Positions 48,945 through 61,375 of a DNA stretch of 64,000 nucleotides are shown in pieces. Origin of the DNA: Diabrotica undecimpunctata (lineage: Eukaryota > Arthropoda > Insecta > Coleoptera > Chrysomelidae). Position 1 is the stretch's first letter. Every line of letters starts with the position of its first letter. The translations under genes and the position numbers were made by a program. Below the pieces are notes generated by a model. That model was not told where the DNA came from and did no database searches. It was given only the letters and a program-made list of their open reading frames with translations. The DNA is taken from contig NC_092808.1 in NCBI RefSeq assembly GCF_040954645.1, forward strand, positions 119,390,049 through 119,454,048. Reading direction: 5' to 3'.

Positions 48945-50590
48945 ATTACAGCAAGACACCTCATTTTTATGCATAGTTCATAAAGCGATTACTCCACTTA
49001 GACCTATTGGTAGTACCATGAATTCACCTTGTAGTAAACTGTCAACAATTTTTATTAAATATTGTACAACCAATTACAAAAATAAAAATGAGGAATTAAT
49101 AAAGAATACACAATATTTTTTCAATAAATGCGGAATATTGAATTAAATTCTAATATTATTTTAGTAAGTTTTGACATAAATAGTTTATTTACAAAAATGT
49201 GCCATTAAATAAGACTTTAAGGGCCGATTGTTCGAACGCTAATCAAAACTTAATTGTACAAAAATCTACAATAATAATAAGCAATTTTTAATTATTTTGA
49301 CAGCTGCTGTGACGTATTTGATTGTAATTAAATATTTGATTACAATCAAGTTTTGATTAGCGTTCGAATAATCGGCCCTTAAAATAATTAAAAAAAAAAT
49401 TAGAGAATAGTGGTACATTCGCAACTAAAAGAAGACTAAATATATCAGCTACAATGGAGTTATTGAGATTATGTACTGATAATACCTATTTTCAACTAAA
49501 TGATGAATTTTATAAGCAAAATTTGGTCTAGCAGTGGGCTTTAGTTTATCTCCATTATTAGCTGATATATTTATGGAAGATTATAAAACAAATATTATTT
49601 CTAAACAAAATTTAAAACCCACAGTATGTTTGGAAAAATGTAGTTGATGTATTTTCAATATGGCCTCATGGATCAGAGTTGTTGGACACATTGCTGAATA
49701 ATATAAACGATAAAGAAGACACACTACCTTTTCTGGATGTTTTAATCTTAAAGAAGGATACTGGATATGAAATTGAAGTGTATAGAAAACCAACACACAC
49801 CAATAATTATCTAAGTTTTAAATCAAATCATATTAATATTAAAAAGGAAATCATGAAACCCTCATACAATCGAGCCAAAAGTACCAGTTCTAACGAAAAT
49901 TCGTTTTAAAATAAGAAACATTTGTTATCAGTTCAGTTCAATGGGTAGGGTTCAATGAAAAGATTTGTTCCGTGGTTGTGTGGATACGTGTGTGATAAAC
50001 ATATTTTCCACGGAAACAAAATAAACATAGAAAAAACTGTTAATAATATTTAATTTCGTAAAATGTAATTAATTCTCGAAGGGAAGGTGTTTTTGCAAGG
50101 TATAGCGGACCGATGCAAATTGTGACTGATTGGTTACTAAACTAAACACACATTCTTTGTTTTAAAAGCCAGACGATAAACTTAAATATTATCGGCCTGG
50201 TCTCTTGTGTTTGCTTACAACATAATATTTCGTTTCCCATACATGAAAAATCCAACGTCTGCAAGGTTATAGGAGAAATAAATATATTTCTGTATAAGAA
50301 TTACCAACTACGAAAATGTACATTTTAATATGAGATCTGTCATTTAATTTTTAAATAGAAAACTTATAATTATTCGTAATTAGCTTGTCGCTACAGATTC
50401 AAGTATAGTCCTGAAAGAAACAGATGGCAAAAAGAGATAAATCGAAGAAGCGGCTTTAATTATGTTAACGAAACCAATTGCGTGGCAAATTTTTTAGCAG
50501 AGTGCAGTAGGGATCTGGTTACATATATTAAGAGAGGAATTCAATAAAAAGAAAATACCACTACTCCAGTGGTCAGAGACGAAAACGCCA
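48945..50590 (+). pseudogene. Penelope-like element RT and C-terminal tail, decayed
   Basis: In several frames the sequence gives KTPHFYAIVHKAITPLRPIG (about 48955), ILVSFDINSLFTKM (about 49158, PLE motif A), then a MITE (49221-49378). It continues with MELLRLCTDNTYFQLNDEFY (about 49455), GLAVGFSLSPLLADIFMEDY (about 49525, motif B), FSIWPHGSELLDTLLNNIN (about 49650) and LPFLDVLILKKDTGYEIEVY, RKPTHTNNYL (about 49729-49820). The YVDD box is lost between 49640 and 49655. After about 500 bp of unrecognised DNA, SSIVLKETDGKK and IWLHILREEFNKKK (about 50400-50560) match the PLE C-terminus also present at 27550-27720. Confidence 0.8.
49221..49378. mobile_element. 158-bp TTAA MITE (piggyBac-like)
   Basis: The inverted ends GGGCCGATTGTTCGAACGC / GGGCCGATTATTCGAACGC continue to about 32 bp (CTAATCAAAACTT) and are flanked by TTAA at 49217-49220 and 49379-49382. 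It is non-coding. It interrupts the PLE reverse transcriptase, so it is younger than that copy. Confidence 0.85.
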
Positions 50591-50594
50591 CTGA

Positions 50595-51890
50595 ACTTAT
50601 ACAAAAAAAGCTGAATTTTGCAGACGATATTAATTTTGAGACCCCAAAAAAGATGCAAAAAAGTTTACAACTTTTATCCCTGGGCTTCTCCCTAAAACCC
50701 CTCTCGTAGGGGGGCAAAAACGTAAAAAAATCATTTTACCAAAAATCTGTAAACCGTAGAAAAATATGTTGTAAATAAAAAATGTAGCTTAGATAATTTA
50801 AAAAAAGAAGCCCCCGAGCTTCCCCCTAAAACACTCCGTTTTCTCACAAATAACGCTTGAATCGACTGTCGATTTTGAATGTCAGTTACACGCGCGAAAT
50901 TAATGTTCAATAAAATTTGTATCAGCTCGACGGTAAAAATTCGATATCTTTTAATACAAGTGTCCTATTGACAAAAATCAAGATGCATTTTAAAGGTAAA
51001 AAGTTTATCTTTCCTATGCTGTTTTTTTTTATTTTGTCGTAAATAAACTTAGATTTTATACAAGTGTTAAATAAATAAACGTTTACAATACAATCTAACG
51101 CTTTCATTGACTGGCCACTCAAGTTTAAATTAATAGTGCCTAACCTTTAAAACCTATAGCATGAAATTTCAGTTTTGAGTTTTGGCAACAACTGTGAGGC
51201 ATTTGAAATTTGCTTGAAAAACGCTAGATTTTAACTTTCATATAACAAACGATCTAAAACACTTACAACTTTTTTTGAATTATACTAGTACGTTTTTCAA
51301 AAGAACCAAACCTGTGCAAAAAACCACACCCAAAAAACGTCTTCTTAAATGCATTTTCCGCGTGATCGTTTGTATTGTGAAACATTAAATTCTGCGTTTT
51401 TTATTCATATTTCAAATGCCTCATATTTGTTGCCACAACTGAAAATTGAAATTTCATGTTATAAGTTTTAAAGATCAATCTCTTAAAATGAAAATTTTAC
51501 TACAACTGATCAATAAAAGTGTTCAATTTTATTCATCTCACGAGAATCTCACATTTATTTATCTTACACCTTTATAATAACTGAATTTTTTCTCGGTAAA
51601 ATACAAAAACTGCATACAAAAGCTACACTTTTTACCTTTAAAAGGAATCTTGATATTTGTCGATAGGACACTTGGATCAAAAGATATCGATTTTTTTCCG
51701 TCGAGATGATACAAATTTTATTGACGTTCAAAATCGACGGTTGCTTCAAGCGTTGTTTCTAAGAGAACGGGGGTTTTAGGGGGAAGCTCGGAGGTAAAAG
51801 TGGTAAACTTTTTTGCATCTTTTTTGTGGTCCCAAAATTAATATTCTCTGCAAAATTCAGCTTGTTCTTAAGATTTATAGGGGTCAACTC
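50595..51890. mobile_element. Non-coding long inverted repeat (~0.6-kb arms)
   Basis: Sequence from about 50598 (AAGCTGAATTTTGCAG) recurs inverted and ends at about 51875. Shared blocks include AAAAAAGATGCAAAAAAGTT, GAGCTTCCCCCTAAAAC, TAACGCTTGAA/CAACGCTTGAA, TTCAATAAAATTTGTATCA-type text, TTTTAAAGGTAAAAAGT and GAGGCATTTGAAAT. The spacer is roughly 51250-51350. The left arm contains an extra ~110 bp near 50700-50815. No ORF fits. Ends and target duplication were not resolved. Confidence 0.75.
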
Positions 51891-52358
51891 TCTGACGAGT
51901 GGACTACATTTAATAAGTCAATAACATATCGAGGATACATTATTTATGTTTTTAAATAACTTACATGTAAAATTGGAGTTTGGCCAAATACTTTCTATGT
52001 CGGGATAGTATCAAGTTTTTTTTTCTGGTTTTCCCTTATGATTTACTATGTAATCAGCAACGGGAGAATTTTACTGCCATCATTGCATGTGGTTATCTTT
52101 TTAAAAACGGATCACATGCTATGATTTTTTCTGACGGGTAATTTCAAGTTCAAGTTAATGTAATCGAATGAATATATCTTACAATAAAGTCGTTCCGCAA
52201 CTCAATAATATTGGCAATGTCATTTTAATGTCGTCTACTTTTAAATGTATACTATATGTCTGAATTGTCAATATGAATGGGACAGATAAAATTAAATAAT
52301 TAGAAGAATTTTTCACCAAGTAATAAAAAACAAAATTTGTTTAATTAATGTTTGTATT
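51891..52358. other. AT-rich stretch, nothing recognised
   Basis: This is the immediate left flank of the piggyBac element; no motif was seen. Confidence 0.4.
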
Positions 52359-52362
52359 TTAA

Positions 52363-55212
52363 CCTTTAACTACGGGCTACGGTGTACTCAGTACACCAGT
52401 CGCACTAAATTGGCCGCTATTTCTGATAAGCACTGGTTGCGCACGTGTTCCTCTACCTAACCTATCTCTGATGTGTCAGCTATAAACCTCAACAGTTGTA
52501 AAATTGATTGCTGCAGAGATAGACTGACGGTTGGAAAAATTCAGGAGAAGTTTACCAGTGGTGTATGTAGTACACCAAGCACCTAGTTATGTAAGTAAAT
52601 TTTGTGAGATTTATATTACGTTTATCTACTAAAAAATAGCATTATTTATGTATAGCGACTTGTATGTAACAAAAGCTAGACATTTTGCAACGTTTTGAAT
52701 AAAAGAATTTGTAATTTGTTATTAAAATTTTAATAAAACTTTCATTTTATTATAATAAAACTAGTTTTCTGATAATACATTTAAACAAATATTTTATTTT
52801 AGCATTTTCTCATAACTTGATATACCGTTATCTATTTGGATATTTGTGAGTACCTATTATTGGACTATTTAACGACCTTCTAGTTGTTTTTGTGGTCTTG
52901 TTTTTTCATGTTCTTTCTTCCATAGCAATACGGTCATTTCTCTTTGAAATATTAATTAGAAATAAATAATAAAAATTACAAATGTTGCCTCTATATATTT
53001 CTCGTAACGTTTATAAATCGAGAGGTACTACAAAATATTTACTTTGCTGGGATCGTGTACTAGTAAGAAATCCCCAAAAACTCTCAGAAGATGAACTTAG
53101 AGCTATGGCTCAAGCTATATTTGAGGAACAATCTGATGAAGATGTTGGTGGAGACCCAGATACTTCAGACGACGAGCTAATAGAAAAAACGGAGCACGAC
53201 ACTGAATCAGAAGTTGATCTGAATGACGAAAATCAATATACGATTGACTCGGACACAAACAGTAACATTGAAAACAGTTTAGATCTTGATGAAGACAATG
53301 ATTATTTTATAGCAAAAGACAGAAAAACTAAATGGTATAAGAAATCTCTTCTTAGCAAATTTACTAAAACTCCTTCAAAAAATATTGTCAAGATATTTCC
53401 TGGGCCAACAGTTTGTGCGAGAGATGTTACTACGGAACTAAGTGCTTTTGAAAAACTCTTTACAAATGAAATCATAGAAAATATAGTTGAATGTACAAAT
53501 TTGCAGATTGCAAAAATGCGATTAAATTATGAACGGCCAAGACGGGCTAAAGATACGACTAAACAGGAAATCATGGCATTATTAGGATTATTATTTCTTG
53601 CAGGGACTAAAAAACAAAATCATACACACTTCCTCGAATTGTGAGCAAAAGATGGTACCGGCTCAGAAATCTTTCGAGCCTGTATGAGCGCAGATTGATT
53701 TTTATTTTTGCTTGCTGCTCTGCAGGTTTGACAACAAAGATACTCGAAAGGACCGAAAATCAATTGACAAACTTGCTGCCATTCGCTTTACTCTTGATAC
53801 GTTTATAAAAAACTGTAGCAGCAACTATTCCTTGGGAGAAGAAATGACTATCGATGAAATGTTGATACCTTTTAGAGGTAGATGCAACTTTGCGCAATAC
53901 ATTCCAAGTAAACCTGTAAAGTATGTCTTAAAAGTGTTTGTGTTATGTGACGCGCAGACCTTTTATGTCACCAATTTTGAGGTGTATTGTGGTCAACAAC
54001 CGGAAGGGCCCTACAAAAAATCTAACACACCAACGGATATTACCCATCGCCTGCTTCAACCTTGGAAAGGTAAAAACCGTAATTTAACGTGCGACAATTG
54101 GTATACGAGTTATCCGTTGGCAATTGACCTTTTGAAGGAAAAGATAACGATGGTTGGCACACTTAAACGAAATAAAAGGGAACTACCTCCAGAGTTTTTA
54201 CCAAGAAAAAACACACCAATTGGATCATCCACTTTTGGTTTTCAAAAAGAAGTTACCATTGTATCCTACACACCAAAAAAAAATAAAGCTGTCATTCTCC
54301 TATCTACCATGCACAGTAATTCTACAGTAGATCCCGAAACAGGAAAACCAATGATAATTTTGGACTATAATTCACATAAAGGAGGCGTAGACACTGTAGA
54401 CAAAATGTGCAGTACCTATTCGGTATCCCGAAGAACACGAAGATGGCCAATGGCATTGTTTTTTCAACTCCTGAATATTGCCGGAATTAACAGCCAGATC
54501 CTGTACAATGCTGCCAACATCGACAATCCTCAAAAATATAGAAGAGTTTTTCTAAAAGAATTATCATTGGCATTGATAAGACCTCATCTTTCTGAGAGGG
54601 CGGAAATACAGAGTTTACTTCTGGATTTAAAAATATTCTTGAAGAAATACAAAAACGTACAAGACAACCACGATGAAGAACCACCAGCAAAAAAACGGGG
54701 GAGGTTCCATTGTTGTGGAAGGAGCAAAAATAGAGTTACAACAATATCTTGCAACAAATGTAATAGAATGGTTTGTAAAGAGCACTCTGTTACAAATTTG
54801 TGCAAATTGTAATTTAGTAGACGCAAACGAGGAAGAAAACGAAAGTGAATAGCACACATATTCTCAAATATGTTCATTTGTGAAAGATTATTTACTCCTA
54901 GTTTTTAGATTTATATACTAGTTTTATAATATTTTTAATGTTAAGCTAATATACAAGAATCTCAAGAAGGTTATTTTTAGAGAAAAAGAAGTGGTTGAGT
55001 TTTTGTTCTTATATTTGTTGCTAATCTTTATATTTTCGTTATGTATTATTTTTTATGTTAAGACATTCTCTTAAATATATGCCTACATTTATTATATACA
55101 ATATATGTACTAAAAATACCTATGTGGCTTTTATTTGCGTTTTTAGTCGGTGGTGTACAGAATACACCGCGCACGTAGTTATGACTAATGGAGGGGCGCC
55201 CGTAGTTAAAGG
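52363..55212 (+). mobile_element. Complete piggyBac transposon (2,850 bp)
   Basis: TTAA stands at 52359-52362 and 55213-55216. The terminal inverted repeats are CCTTTAACTACGGGC on both ends. Palindromic subterminal motifs GGTGTACTCAGTACACC (about 52382) and GGTGTACAGAATACACC (about 55153) occur near the two ends, with a partial third copy near 52560. The interior holds one transposase gene in the same orientation. Both ends are intact, so it could be mobilised in trans by a matching transposase, while its own gene is broken. Confidence 0.93.
52982..54812 (+). pseudogene. piggyBac transposase with one disrupted 85-bp segment
   Basis: Frame 1 (52982-53644) has an acidic N-terminus after KLSEDELRAMAQAIFEE and then the conserved DUF4371-free piggyBac start RPRRAKDTTKQEIMALLGLL. 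Frame 2 (53712-54812) has the three catalytic aspartate blocks MTIDEMLIPFRGRC (about 53845), NLTCDNWYTSYPLA (about 54082) and SHKGGVDTVDKMCSTYSVSR (about 54373). A C-terminal Cys-rich finger (CCGRSKNRV, then CNKCNRMVCKEH) closes it. Between the frames, conserved text AKDGTGSEIFRACMSAD is broken by TGA at 53642, TGA near 53695 and a 1-base shift near 53722. The segment 53641-53725 begins GTGAGC and ends in a pyrimidine tract plus CTGCAG, so it mimics an intron. The first ATG may not be the native start. Confidence 0.9.
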
Positions 55213-55216
55213 TTAA

Positions 55217-55290
55217 GTACGATTTCCGAAGTGGAAATCGAAACGTCAAAAATTAACTTATTTTATATTGTGGCTTTTTTCCAACGAAAA
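55217..55290 (+). repeat. PLE terminal motif
   Basis: GATTTCCGAAGTGGAAATCGAAACGTC (hairpin with loop GAAGT, then GAAACGTC; 55222-55248) is followed by TATTGTGGCTTTTTTCC (about 55267). It starts directly at the right TTAA of piggyBac, so the transposon landed in or beside an older PLE end. Confidence 0.65.
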
Positions 55291-56058
55291 TAGTTATTTT
55301 AATAATATTCTTATTTATAAATTATATCATAAATAATTTTATATATGTTTTTTATTTATTTGTTTATAAAGCGATAGTCTTAATATCTAGTTCATTAACT
55401 GCATTAGTTATTACATTTAATTAAATTATACGTATGTGTATGATCTCTCTGATCTTATTTGTTTTATAATAATTGGAATAATATTTTTATTGATGCAAAT
55501 ATATTTAAAATTAATTTTTATATTTTTAGAAAGATCAAGTACTTTTAATATTCAGGACATGCAGGATTGTAAAATAACGTAAAATTAAAAGTTGTTTGAG
55601 TATAATCCAATTTTTAGAACAATATCCCAACTCTATTCTGAAACGTTAAACCCTGTTTAATTATCATCTGAGATCACTATGCAACATTCCACGCTGAAAC
55701 CGTGTTAATTATAATGGCGACATCTGATTAAACAAAAGTAGTCACTATGGCACCGCGATGTCTCTGGATATTTTATGCCAATCACGAACAGGCTCCATCT
55801 AAAATTTTTTCAACTATATGCATGCTTTTTTGTTGGCTCATTCATACAGAGGTGTACTAGTGTATCTAAGAAAATATTGGATCATAACTAACACGCTATA
55901 TTTAATTGTACTATTATTATACGACATTATTATTCAGTTCTTTTGGTAATTTCTTTCGCTAATTATTATATTTCTAATTAACTATTTCAAGTTACCCTAA
56001 TTTTTGCCTTAGTAAATATTTATTTAAATAACAGACTTATTGAATAGTTGTAACACAG
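55291..56058. other. AT-rich stretch, nothing recognised
   Basis: No motif was seen. Confidence 0.4.
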
Positions 56059-56074
56059 AATATAACGTGTTTAA

Positions 56075-56315
56075 TTACTATTTAAATGGGAATAAGCCAG
56101 AATTCAAGGTTAAAGTACGTTTATTGACGTTTCAATTTCCACTTCGGAAATCGTTCTCAAAATTATGATTATATAATATATTATAATCATATAAATAGAA
56201 CGATTTCCGAAGTGGAAATTGAAACGTCAATAAACGTACTTTAACCTTTAATTGTGGCTTATTCCCATTTAAATAGTAATTACTTTAAAATACCACAAGA
56301 AAATAGCTTCAGAAC
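56075..56315. mobile_element. Inverted pair of PLE terminal repeats with 16-bp target duplication
   Basis: AATATAACGTGTTTAA occurs at 56059-56074 and 56316-56331. Between them, 56072-56282 is a near-perfect palindrome. Each arm contains the hairpin-plus-GAAACGTC motif and the text TGGCTTATTCCCATTTAAAT. A non-palindromic tail (56283-56315) completes it. It has no coding content. Inverted terminal repeats of this kind are known from Penelope-like insertions. Confidence 0.8.
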
Positions 56316-56331
56316 AATATAACGTGTTTAA

Positions 56332-57600
<1,269 letters not shown>

Positions 57601-57748
57601 TGTTTTGAGTACGTATTGTAATTAAATCCGTAGTTCTAGTTAGTACTTCCAAGTTCAGAAAGTATTTTGTTTTTTGTTTCCTTTTGTGATTATCTTGGTA
57701 CTAACACTAGAAGGATTAGGTATATTCTACGATAAAAATTTGTATCCA

Positions 57749-57952
57749 GAACGCACCTGAGGACGTATGTATCTAGAAAGTACCTGAGAACGTATGGATC
57801 TAAATAGTATCTGAGGACGTGTGGATATCTAGAATGTACCTGAGGACGTAGATGGGTACATTCAGCAAATAAAATAAGACAATGTATCTACATAGATGGG
57901 GGTATTCAACAATAAAATTTTTTAGAATGTACTTGAGAATATATGGTATATA
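57749..57952 (+). repeat. Minisatellite, ~27-30 bp unit
   Basis: Units of the form GTACCTGAGGACGTATGGAT follow each other at about 57749, 57779, 57806 and 57836, each with ATCTAGAA- or ATCTAAAT-like text between. A fifth diverged unit lies at about 57926. Copies differ from each other by several bases. Confidence 0.8.
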
Positions 57953-58014
57953 GGAAATAAAGTATTTAGATCATATCTATCTGAATCAAATTTTTTGGGG
58001 TTCATCCGAGACCG

Positions 58015-58085
58015 GGATTCGTCCCACGAAAACTTCCCACGGGTGTGGTCACGCCAATAATTCCACTTGTTGCACTATGCTAAAC
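58015..58085 (-). repeat. tRNA-like Pol III promoter, possible SINE head
   Basis: On the minus strand TAGCATAGTGCA (58083-58072) resembles an A box and GGGACGAATCC (58025-58015) a B box, 46 bp apart. No complete cloverleaf was drawn and the body of the element is not defined. Confidence 0.4.
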
Positions 58086-58089
58086 GCTT

Positions 58090-59824
58090 TTACTAGTCGA
58101 TATATACCTAATTTAATGAATCAGCAAATACCACCTGTTTTGCTTATGATAAATACTTATTGTAGATATAATAAAATATTCAACTCGAGATCAACTTTTG
58201 TTCGAGATATTGTTCGAGATCGAGATATTGCTTTTTTTTTAAATCAACAATACGAACAATTTGGGTGATCACAGAATATTTAATTAACAACTTTAGTGCA
58301 CATTTAAGTTTATACTATTGCTTCCTCTTAATCTTGATTCTTATAAAATAGTTTGGGTTTCCTTTTGACTGGTTCACTAGCAGAATAAGATTAGTGGATG
58401 ATCCAAATAACGATTTTTACTGGATTGTCAGATACAGTATAAACTTCATTAAGCGGAGACCTGTGTATAGTAATGAGCATTTAACAGGGGCCTGTTTCGG
58501 TCATAGATATTACGTTTTACATAAAATATTATTTGGTATGTCATTCCACTTGATTACTGATTTTTAAGCATGACTCCTTTTTTTGTATCATATTATTTAC
58601 TTTTTTTTTTTAATTAATTAGATGGCTTTGGTAAAGACCAATGACCCAGACGATTTTTTTTCTCTGACTATAATAATTAAAAAAAAAATAAACATAAAAA
58701 AAAACTTTACAGACATTTAAAGAAAACTCATCCTTCTTCACAATAAAAATGCTTAAAGTATTAGTATTGTAAAGTAGTGTAAAAGTTAAGTGTGACCAGT
58801 GTATGTTTTTTTTTACTTTTATTTTCTATTTTTTTGTGTTATTTATTTTTTTTGGGTTATTTTTTTTTAATTTTTTCGTCGCACACGATTATTATTATAC
58901 TATTATGATATTATTGACTTATACGCACTTTATATACATAAGGTCTCTTCGGCACGCTGCTTTGTTTAGTTTTTTATGTCATTGTCATTTGGAAAGTCTA
59001 GTTTAGTCACTGTTTTTTCCTCTGTAAATGTAAGCATTAAAGAGGTGGGAACTCTATGCGTCAGTCAGGCATTGAATCTTTATGCCATATTTAGCTGTTT
59101 TGGCATGTACATCCAAAATCCACATTTACGTCTAAAACCGACAAGCATTTCTTTCACTGTTACCTTATCACAAAAGCAATGAATACTTCGAAGATGTGGC
59201 ATCATTAAACCTAAGAGCGCTCACTAACATTTCAAAGCGCTTAACGGACATAGTTGATCTAAAAATAGGTCTTCCAGTTAAGCCCTTTGCAAAAAGCGAA
59301 TTCATATTTCGTGGCCAGATTTGAAAACTAAAGTGAGCATAAGCAAACCGATAAATGCGTGTATCTCCACAATATCAGTATACTACGATACTACTTTCAA
59401 GTTATAATTTGCTTTAAATTAAAATTAATTTTGCATTTGTGCATTGGAAAATTTTGTTAACCATTGGTTCATGAAATAAGTATTTCGAAATTTCTATTTT
59501 GCCAGGGTTCACTATTTGGGTAGCTTTTCTGGTAAGTCCGAGAAATTGGCGAATAATGTTGTTTTTAAATTTTTTAAACAGAAGATGATGTACTTTTTAA
59601 CCATTTATATTCCTTCCTGTCTTTTTTGCCTATAAAAAACTATAGTTTTTTGCCATTTTTTCCTTATACTGGTTGGCGCTTTTATCAATTATTAGTTGTT
59701 ACTCAGATTCAAAAAGGTCATCTTGGCCAACACTACAGTTACGTTCTGCACGTATTTCGACTTCTCCTTGTGTTCTTTTTGTGATACCTGCTAGTCTTTA
59801 TCACTTATGCATTTACACTGCACG
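58090..59824. other. AT-rich stretch, nothing recognised
   Basis: ORFs 58803-59006 and 58976-59182 lack motifs; the first is a T-rich low-complexity frame. Confidence 0.4.
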
Positions 59825-61375
59825 TGGAAAATTTTGACTCTCGAAGAACTGCTAGTCTTTTTATGATTGGTTTTACATATGGGTCACATTTCATTTCCTG
59901 GGATTAAGGATTATTGGAAAAAGAAAGATACTCTTTCTGATATTGCAATTTTTTCCACTTTTATGAGCCGGAATAGATTAATTGTCATACTGTGTTGTTT
60001 CTATTTTAGTAAAAATTAAGAAGAGGGAGAACAAGTACTTGAAGACAAAATATATAAAATTAGATAAACTTTTTTAATAAGAGAATGTAAGAAGTTTATT
60101 ATCCTGATCGTAATTTGGTCTTAATGAGTCAAACAATAAAAATAGAGGACGACTTAATTTTAGACAATACTTAAAAAACAAAAAGCATAAATATGGAATC
60201 AAGTTGTTTATGTTGACCATACCAAATAATCTAATTTTAAAATTTTTAGTTTATTCTGGAATGTTTGACTTGAATCAGGTACAAATGAACATGCAAATAA
60301 AGTGGTTTTGCACCTTTTAGAAGGGAAGCTAAATATAGGCCATTGACAGTAGAAATAAGCCTCCAGAAGTAAAACAAGAAAAACTTGCTAAAGGTGCAAC
60401 AATTGCCACTTGCCAAAAATGATTATTAGTTAGCAAATGGAAGAATACCAGATACGTTTACCATATAACAACAGAATGTTAAAAAGACCTTACAACAAGT
60501 GACAACAAGAAGAGGTCAGCATGTAATAAAACCAGAACCTATACATGTATATTAAAAATATGGAGGAGTTGAAGCCTGGATACTGACGCAAGCCACAGAA
60601 AAGCGGATTGAAGCCTCCGAGATGTGGATTTACAGGAAGATACTAAAAATATCGTATATGGACCATGTCACCAACGTTGAGGTCCTGTAGAGCATGACAA
60701 AAAAAGAAGTGCTCGGCCACGTAATACGAAACGAAGAACAATATCGAATTCTTCAACTCGTTATGCAGGGTAAAGTATTTGGCAGGAGAGGACCAGGATG
60801 CTGTCGTATCTTGTGGTTGAAAAACCTCCGACAACGCTTTGTGTGACCTTCGCGGAGCTGTTTTGCAGAGCAGTCAACAAAACCATGATAGCCTTGATAA
60901 TCGCCAACTTTCGGACCGGATAAGGCACTGAAGAAGAAGAAGAATAAAAATATGTCTGGTATTGACGAACAAGACCACATTCTTGCCTATTATCCGTGTC
61001 AACGAAAAACTGTACGATGACCAACAAAAATATTTATACATATTATGCAGATGATGGTTATAAGTGCCCACATACTGCCATAACAAGTATTCTAGAAAAA
61101 AGATTGGTCTTTACGAATTTGGTTTAGAACTCGTTAGATCACTTTTAAAAATTAATAATTCTGAAACGAAACATGTAACAAAAGATCACCTAGTAACAAT
61201 ACGAAAAGTAAAAGATCTAATGGGAAAAATTACAAGAAACACTGTAAAACTGCAGCAAACGAAATATTCATAAAGATACAATTTACGAATGCGAAACCTG
61301 TCCCGATACCCCTGGATTTTGTCAGGATTGCTGTCAAATATCCCACATTTAAACCTTAGTTTTGTTTTATATGTC
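59825..61375 (+). pseudogene. Second piggyBac-type transposase (PGBD4-like), split by a LINE
   Basis: N-terminal to central part: LTLEELLVFLMIGF, ISFPGIKDYWKKKDTLSD and MSRNRLIVILCCFYFSKN (about 59845-60015). Then RGRLNFRQYLKNKKHKYGIK, LFMLTIPNN (about 60148-60230), KVVLHLLEGKLNIGH (about 60300). After the LINE: IKNMSGIDEQDHILAYYPCQ, RKT (about 60951-61013, counting across the junction), LYEF, and the C-terminal Cys cluster YECETCPDTPGFCQDC (about 61282-61333). Stops and shifts are frequent. The first two catalytic aspartate regions are poorly preserved. Terminal repeats were not found. It is a different piggyBac lineage from the element at 52363. Confidence 0.8.
60563..60944 (+). mobile_element. 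Family A LINE 3' fragment with 10-bp target duplication
   Basis: TAAAAATATG stands at 60553-60562 and 60945-60954. The insert reads GVEAWILTQATEKRIEASEM, IYRKILKISYMDHVTNVEVL, EVLGHVIRNEEQYRILQLVM and RRGPGCCRILWLKNLRQ, then the 3' signature CGCCAACTTTCGGACCGGAT and GAAGAAGAAGAAGAA. Removing it and one duplication rejoins the piggyBac frame through IKNMSGID. Confidence 0.88.

Noticed and set aside
53641..53725. True intron in the piggyBac transposase
   Set aside because: The segment still encodes the conserved DGTG-EIFR block of the family, so it is more likely decayed exon; kept only as a finding to test.
58390..58510. Possible Tigger/pogo terminal repeat (ACTTCATTAAGCGGAGACC)
   Set aside because: No partner end or transposase nearby; similarity is too weak.
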